The notes under the pieces: generated by a model | The model's database searches: none | Told to the model about the DNA's origin: nothing | Seen by the model: only the letters and a program-made list of their open reading frames with translations | Origin: Shinella zoogloeoides | Lineage (GTDB): Bacteria > Pseudomonadota > Alphaproteobacteria > Rhizobiales > Rhizobiaceae | Length of the DNA: 64,000 nt | NCBI RefSeq assembly: GCF_003574625.1 | Contig: NZ_QNUJ01000008.1 | Location: 216,567-280,566, forward strand | Direction: 5' to 3' | Program-made: the position numbers and the translations under genes | Shown here: positions 62,369-64,000 of the stretch, one piece after another | Numbering within the stretch: position 1 is the first letter of the stretch | Layout: each line of letters begins with the position of its first letter

Positions 62369-62566
62369 ATGAACTGGGATATCATCGAAGGCAAGTGGAA
62401 CGAATACAAGGGCAAGGCGCAGGCCCAGTGGGGCAAGCTCACGGATGACGACCTCGACGTCATCAAGGGCCGCCGCGTCGAGTTGTCCGGCAAGATCCAG
62501 CAGCGCTACGGCCTTGCCAAGGACGAGGCGGAGCGGCAGATCGACGACTGGGCGCGCCGCCACTAG
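62369..62566 (+). CDS. csbD: CsbD-family stress protein
   Basis: The 65-residue, very hydrophilic helical protein has the CsbD signature [20 protein letters not shown] and a second helix with [17 protein letters not shown]. CsbD genes belong to the general stress regulon in many bacteria; the molecular role is unclear. A GGAAC-type promoter lies 40 bases upstream. A truncated dispersed repeat begins directly after its stop codon. Confidence 0.94.
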   Translation: MNWDIIEGKWNEYKGKAQAQWGKLTDDDLDVIKGRRVELSGKIQQRYGLAKDEAERQIDDWARRH

Positions 62567-62628
62567 CGCAATTCCGGCAAAAGCACGCAGCGGTTTGCGT
62601 CCCGAGTTGCGTGGAAACGGAATGCTCT
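62567..62628. repeat. dispersed intergenic repeat, copy 2 (short)
   Basis: GCGCAATTCCGGCAAAAGCA through GGAATGCTCT corresponds to the first two thirds of the copy at 7793-7892. The distal inverted repeat is missing. It directly follows csbD. Confidence 0.65.
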
Positions 62629-62743
62629 GCCGGTCGCAGCCCTCTTAATCACCGCTCATGCCGCCGCAGCCGAAAGGCCGCGGCGGCATCGTTTTGGAAG
62701 AATGGAAAGTGTAGCAAATCAACTCTGTTGCACGGCGGTTGCG

Positions 62744-62768
62744 GGAACCTTTTCGGATGCTTTCCGTT
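62744..62768 (+). promoter_or_regulatory. EcfG-type general stress promoter for the DUF1328 gene
   Basis: GGAAC (62744-62748), 16-base spacer, CGTT (62765-62768); exact match, 30 bases before the start codon. Confidence 0.82.
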
Positions 62769-62797
62769 TCTTCTGCGACATAACAAGGAGATTGAAA

Positions 62798-62962
62798 ATG
62801 CTGTACTATGCTGTCGTCTTTCTCGTGATCGCCCTTGTTGCCGGCCTGCTCGGCTTCGGCGGTATTGCCGGTGCATCCGCCGGCATCGCGCAGATTCTGT
62901 TCTTCGTCTTCCTCGCCCTTCTGGTCCTGTCCCTGATCGCAGGCCTCTTCCGAAGGGCATGA
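62798..62962 (+). CDS. DUF1328 small membrane protein
   Basis: The 54-residue protein has two membrane helices ([20 protein letters not shown] and [20 protein letters not shown]) separated by GGIAGASAG, the DUF1328/YtjA pattern. AAGGAG precedes the ATG at a good distance. Members are often stress-induced; the function is unknown. A canonical EcfG promoter drives it and a strong terminator follows. Confidence 0.92.
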   Translation: MLYYAVVFLVIALVAGLLGFGGIAGASAGIAQILFFVFLALLVLSLIAGLFRRA

Positions 62963-62979
62963 GGAAGCAGCAATCCGGC

Positions 62980-63009
62980 AAGGGCGGCGTCCGCGGACGC
63001 CGCCCTTTT
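62980..63009 (+). terminator. terminator of the DUF1328 gene
   Basis: AAGGGCGGCGTCC (62980-62992) and GGACGCCGCCCTT (62995-63007) are perfect 13-base arms with a 2-base centre and a T run. Confidence 0.9.
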
Positions 63010-63092
63010 GCATGTGCGAAGACGTCTTGCGGCCCCTCGGGCCTTTGGTTAATCAACGGTGAACCTGACTGATTCCCGCTGGAGCCCGCGCG

Positions 63093-63593
63093 ATGAAATC
63101 CCTCGAACTCCTGGTCGAACGCATCATCCTGTCGAGCCGCTGGATCCTCGTGGTCTTCTATCTCGGCCTCGTGGCGGCGCTCGCGGTCTATGCCGTCTCC
63201 TTCCTCTACAAGTTCGTCAAGGTCGCCAAGAACGTCTTCGTCTATGACGATGCGCAGATGATCCTTGCCATGCTCGGCCTGATCGACGCGGCGCTGGTTG
63301 CCAGCCTCATCCTCATGGTGATGATCGCCGGCTACGAGAACTTCGTCAGCCGCTTCGACGAGGCGGAGAAGGACGTCTCCTTCCTCGGCAAGCTCGATGC
63401 CGGCAGCCTCAAGATCAAGGTCGCCTCGTCGATCGTCGCGATCTCGTCGATCCATCTGCTGCAGATCTTTCTCAATGCGCAGCAATATACCGAGAGCCAG
63501 CTGATGTGGCTGACCTTCATGCATCTCGCCTTCGTGGTCTCCGCCGTGCTGCTCGGTTTTCTCGAGCAGATCATGGGCAAGCTGAAGGGCTGA
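63093..63593 (+). CDS. UPF0114 (YqhA-type) membrane protein
   Basis: The 166-residue inner-membrane protein has about four hydrophobic segments (for example SSRWILVVFYLGLVAALAVY). The central MIAGYENFVSR and LKIKVASSIVAISSIHLLQ are the family's conserved blocks. The function is unknown. It is a single gene; the upstream gap lacks a GGAAC promoter, so it does not share the stress island's control. Confidence 0.92.
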   Translation: MKSLELLVERIILSSRWILVVFYLGLVAALAVYAVSFLYKFVKVAKNVFVYDDAQMILAMLGLIDAALVASLILMVMIAGYENFVSRFDEAEKDVSFLGKLDAGSLKIKVASSIVAISSIHLLQIFLNAQQYTESQLMWLTFMHLAFVVSAVLLGFLEQIMGKLKG

Positions 63594-63619
63594 TGCCGTG
63601 CCGAGAGGGGCAGGGGAGG

Positions 63620-63650
63620 GGCGCCGCGGGGATATCCGCCGGCGCCTTTT
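63620..63650 (+). terminator. terminator of the UPF0114 gene
   Basis: GGCGCC-GCGG (63620-63629) pairs with CCGC-GGCGCC (63636-63646) with one bulge, followed by TTTTCTTTT. Confidence 0.75.
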
Positions 63651-63884
63651 CTTTTGCCCGGAAGTCAAGCGAAAGGAGCGCTTCATCCCCGAAATTCATC
63701 TTATGCACCGGCCGGTTTCGGGCAATGTGCCACCAATTCGGCTTTCCCAGACCGCTTTCGGCCGCCGGAGCGTGATTTCCGGGAGCGAAAATGCCGAAAC
63801 GGGGACGCTTGAAGAGGGGATTTCAACAATTTCCTTTTAAAATCAAGTTGTTATAAGTTTTTCCAAAAATCTTCATCCCCGCTG

Positions 63885-63913
63885 TTGACGGCCTGAAACG
63901 TTGGGCCTATAAC
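63885..63913 (+). promoter_or_regulatory. strong sigma-70 promoter, probably of an rRNA operon
   Basis: TTGACG (63885-63890), a 17-base spacer and TATAAC (63908-63913) are nearly ideal, after an AT-rich upstream tract. Downstream comes a G+C-rich leader with hairpin CCGCTC/GAGCGG and then CTCTAGGGTTTCCTTGAGAA, which resembles the leaders before 16S rRNA genes in rhizobia. The rRNA gene itself would begin outside the window. Confidence 0.62.
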
Positions 63914-64000
63914 GCCGCTCATCGAACGAGAGCGGCGGCGCTTCTGGCGGCCGACGAACTCGCTCTAGGGTTTCCTTGAGAAGCTGGTGAGAATTGGGCC

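Larger units (their letters stand above)
63594..64000. other. intergenic region leading to the right edge
   Basis: A terminator follows the UPF0114 gene (63620-63650). The middle part holds no coherent frame. An AT-rich tract (about 63820-63875) lies directly upstream of the strong promoter at 63885-63913 and may act as an UP element. The last 90 bases look like an untranslated leader. Confidence 0.5.

Overview
The window is a 64-kb, high-G+C, gene-dense piece of an alphaproteobacterial chromosome, most likely a member of the Rhizobiaceae close to Ensifer/Sinorhizobium or Shinella. The markers are an aglR-aglEFGAK alpha-glucoside locus, a CbrA-type cell-cycle kinase next to a phasin gene, RirA with an Irr-type iron box, a PhyR/NepR pair, and a tRNA-His that lacks G-1. 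From memory, most blocks follow the order of the S. meliloti chromosome. I see no insertion sequence, phage, plasmid gene or CRISPR array.

Layout. 1-2536: dTDP-deoxysugar genes (rfbC, the start of rfbB, a DegT/WecE-type aminotransferase, a GNAT acetyltransferase). 2784-7780: end of a flagellar cluster (flhA, fliR and four small partners). 7793-8695: a dispersed repeat and a WecG/TagA-type glycosyltransferase. 9121-10020: folD. 10058-17840: alpha-glucoside uptake and cleavage, flanked by two identical LacI-type operators. 17955-18368: a small PilZ-like protein. 18502-22628 (minus): zwf-pgl-edd, the upper Entner-Doudoroff pathway. 22724-25541 (minus): gamma-glutamyl-polyamine catabolism. 25707-30397: a YhiN-type flavoprotein, a chemoreceptor and a PepSY protein. 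30521-33733: isocitrate lyase with a small partner, divergent from an ScfR-type regulator. 33916-38027: potFGHI. 38038-39876: AsmA-like. 40055-46461: acetoacetyl-CoA synthetase, CbrA and phasin. 46611-49220: tRNA-His, a LysR regulator and mmsA. 49356-51513: DUF898 and M48 protease genes. 51685-53441: rirA, a single-domain response regulator and a LuxR-type regulator. 53795-60085: dppABCDF, gntK and a RidA-family gene. 60137-62962: phyR, nepR and small stress genes. 63093-63593: UPF0114. The last 120 bases carry a very strong sigma-70 promoter typical of an rRNA operon that would lie beyond the edge.

How the parts work together. Alpha-glucosides enter through AglEFGK, are cut by AglA, and the glucose can pass through Zwf-Pgl-Edd; GntK feeds gluconate into the same route. 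PotFGHI imports polyamines and the puuB/puuA-like genes degrade them. Isocitrate lyase, acetoacetyl-CoA synthetase and phasin serve acetate and polyhydroxybutyrate turnover. The most interesting region is 60.1-63.0 kb. A PhyR/NepR pair without an ecfG sigma-factor gene sits beside four close matches to the general-stress promoter GGAAC-N16/17-CGTT, two of them back to back, in front of small genes (DUF3309 plus lipoprotein, a Cys-containing 110-residue protein, CsbD, DUF1328). Other regulatory sites stand out: a perfect CtrA box (TTAA-N7-TTAA) upstream of cbrA, an Irr box over the rirA promoter, a TGC-N3-GCA palindrome upstream of the phasin gene, and repeated TGTAAA elements between aceA and scfR.
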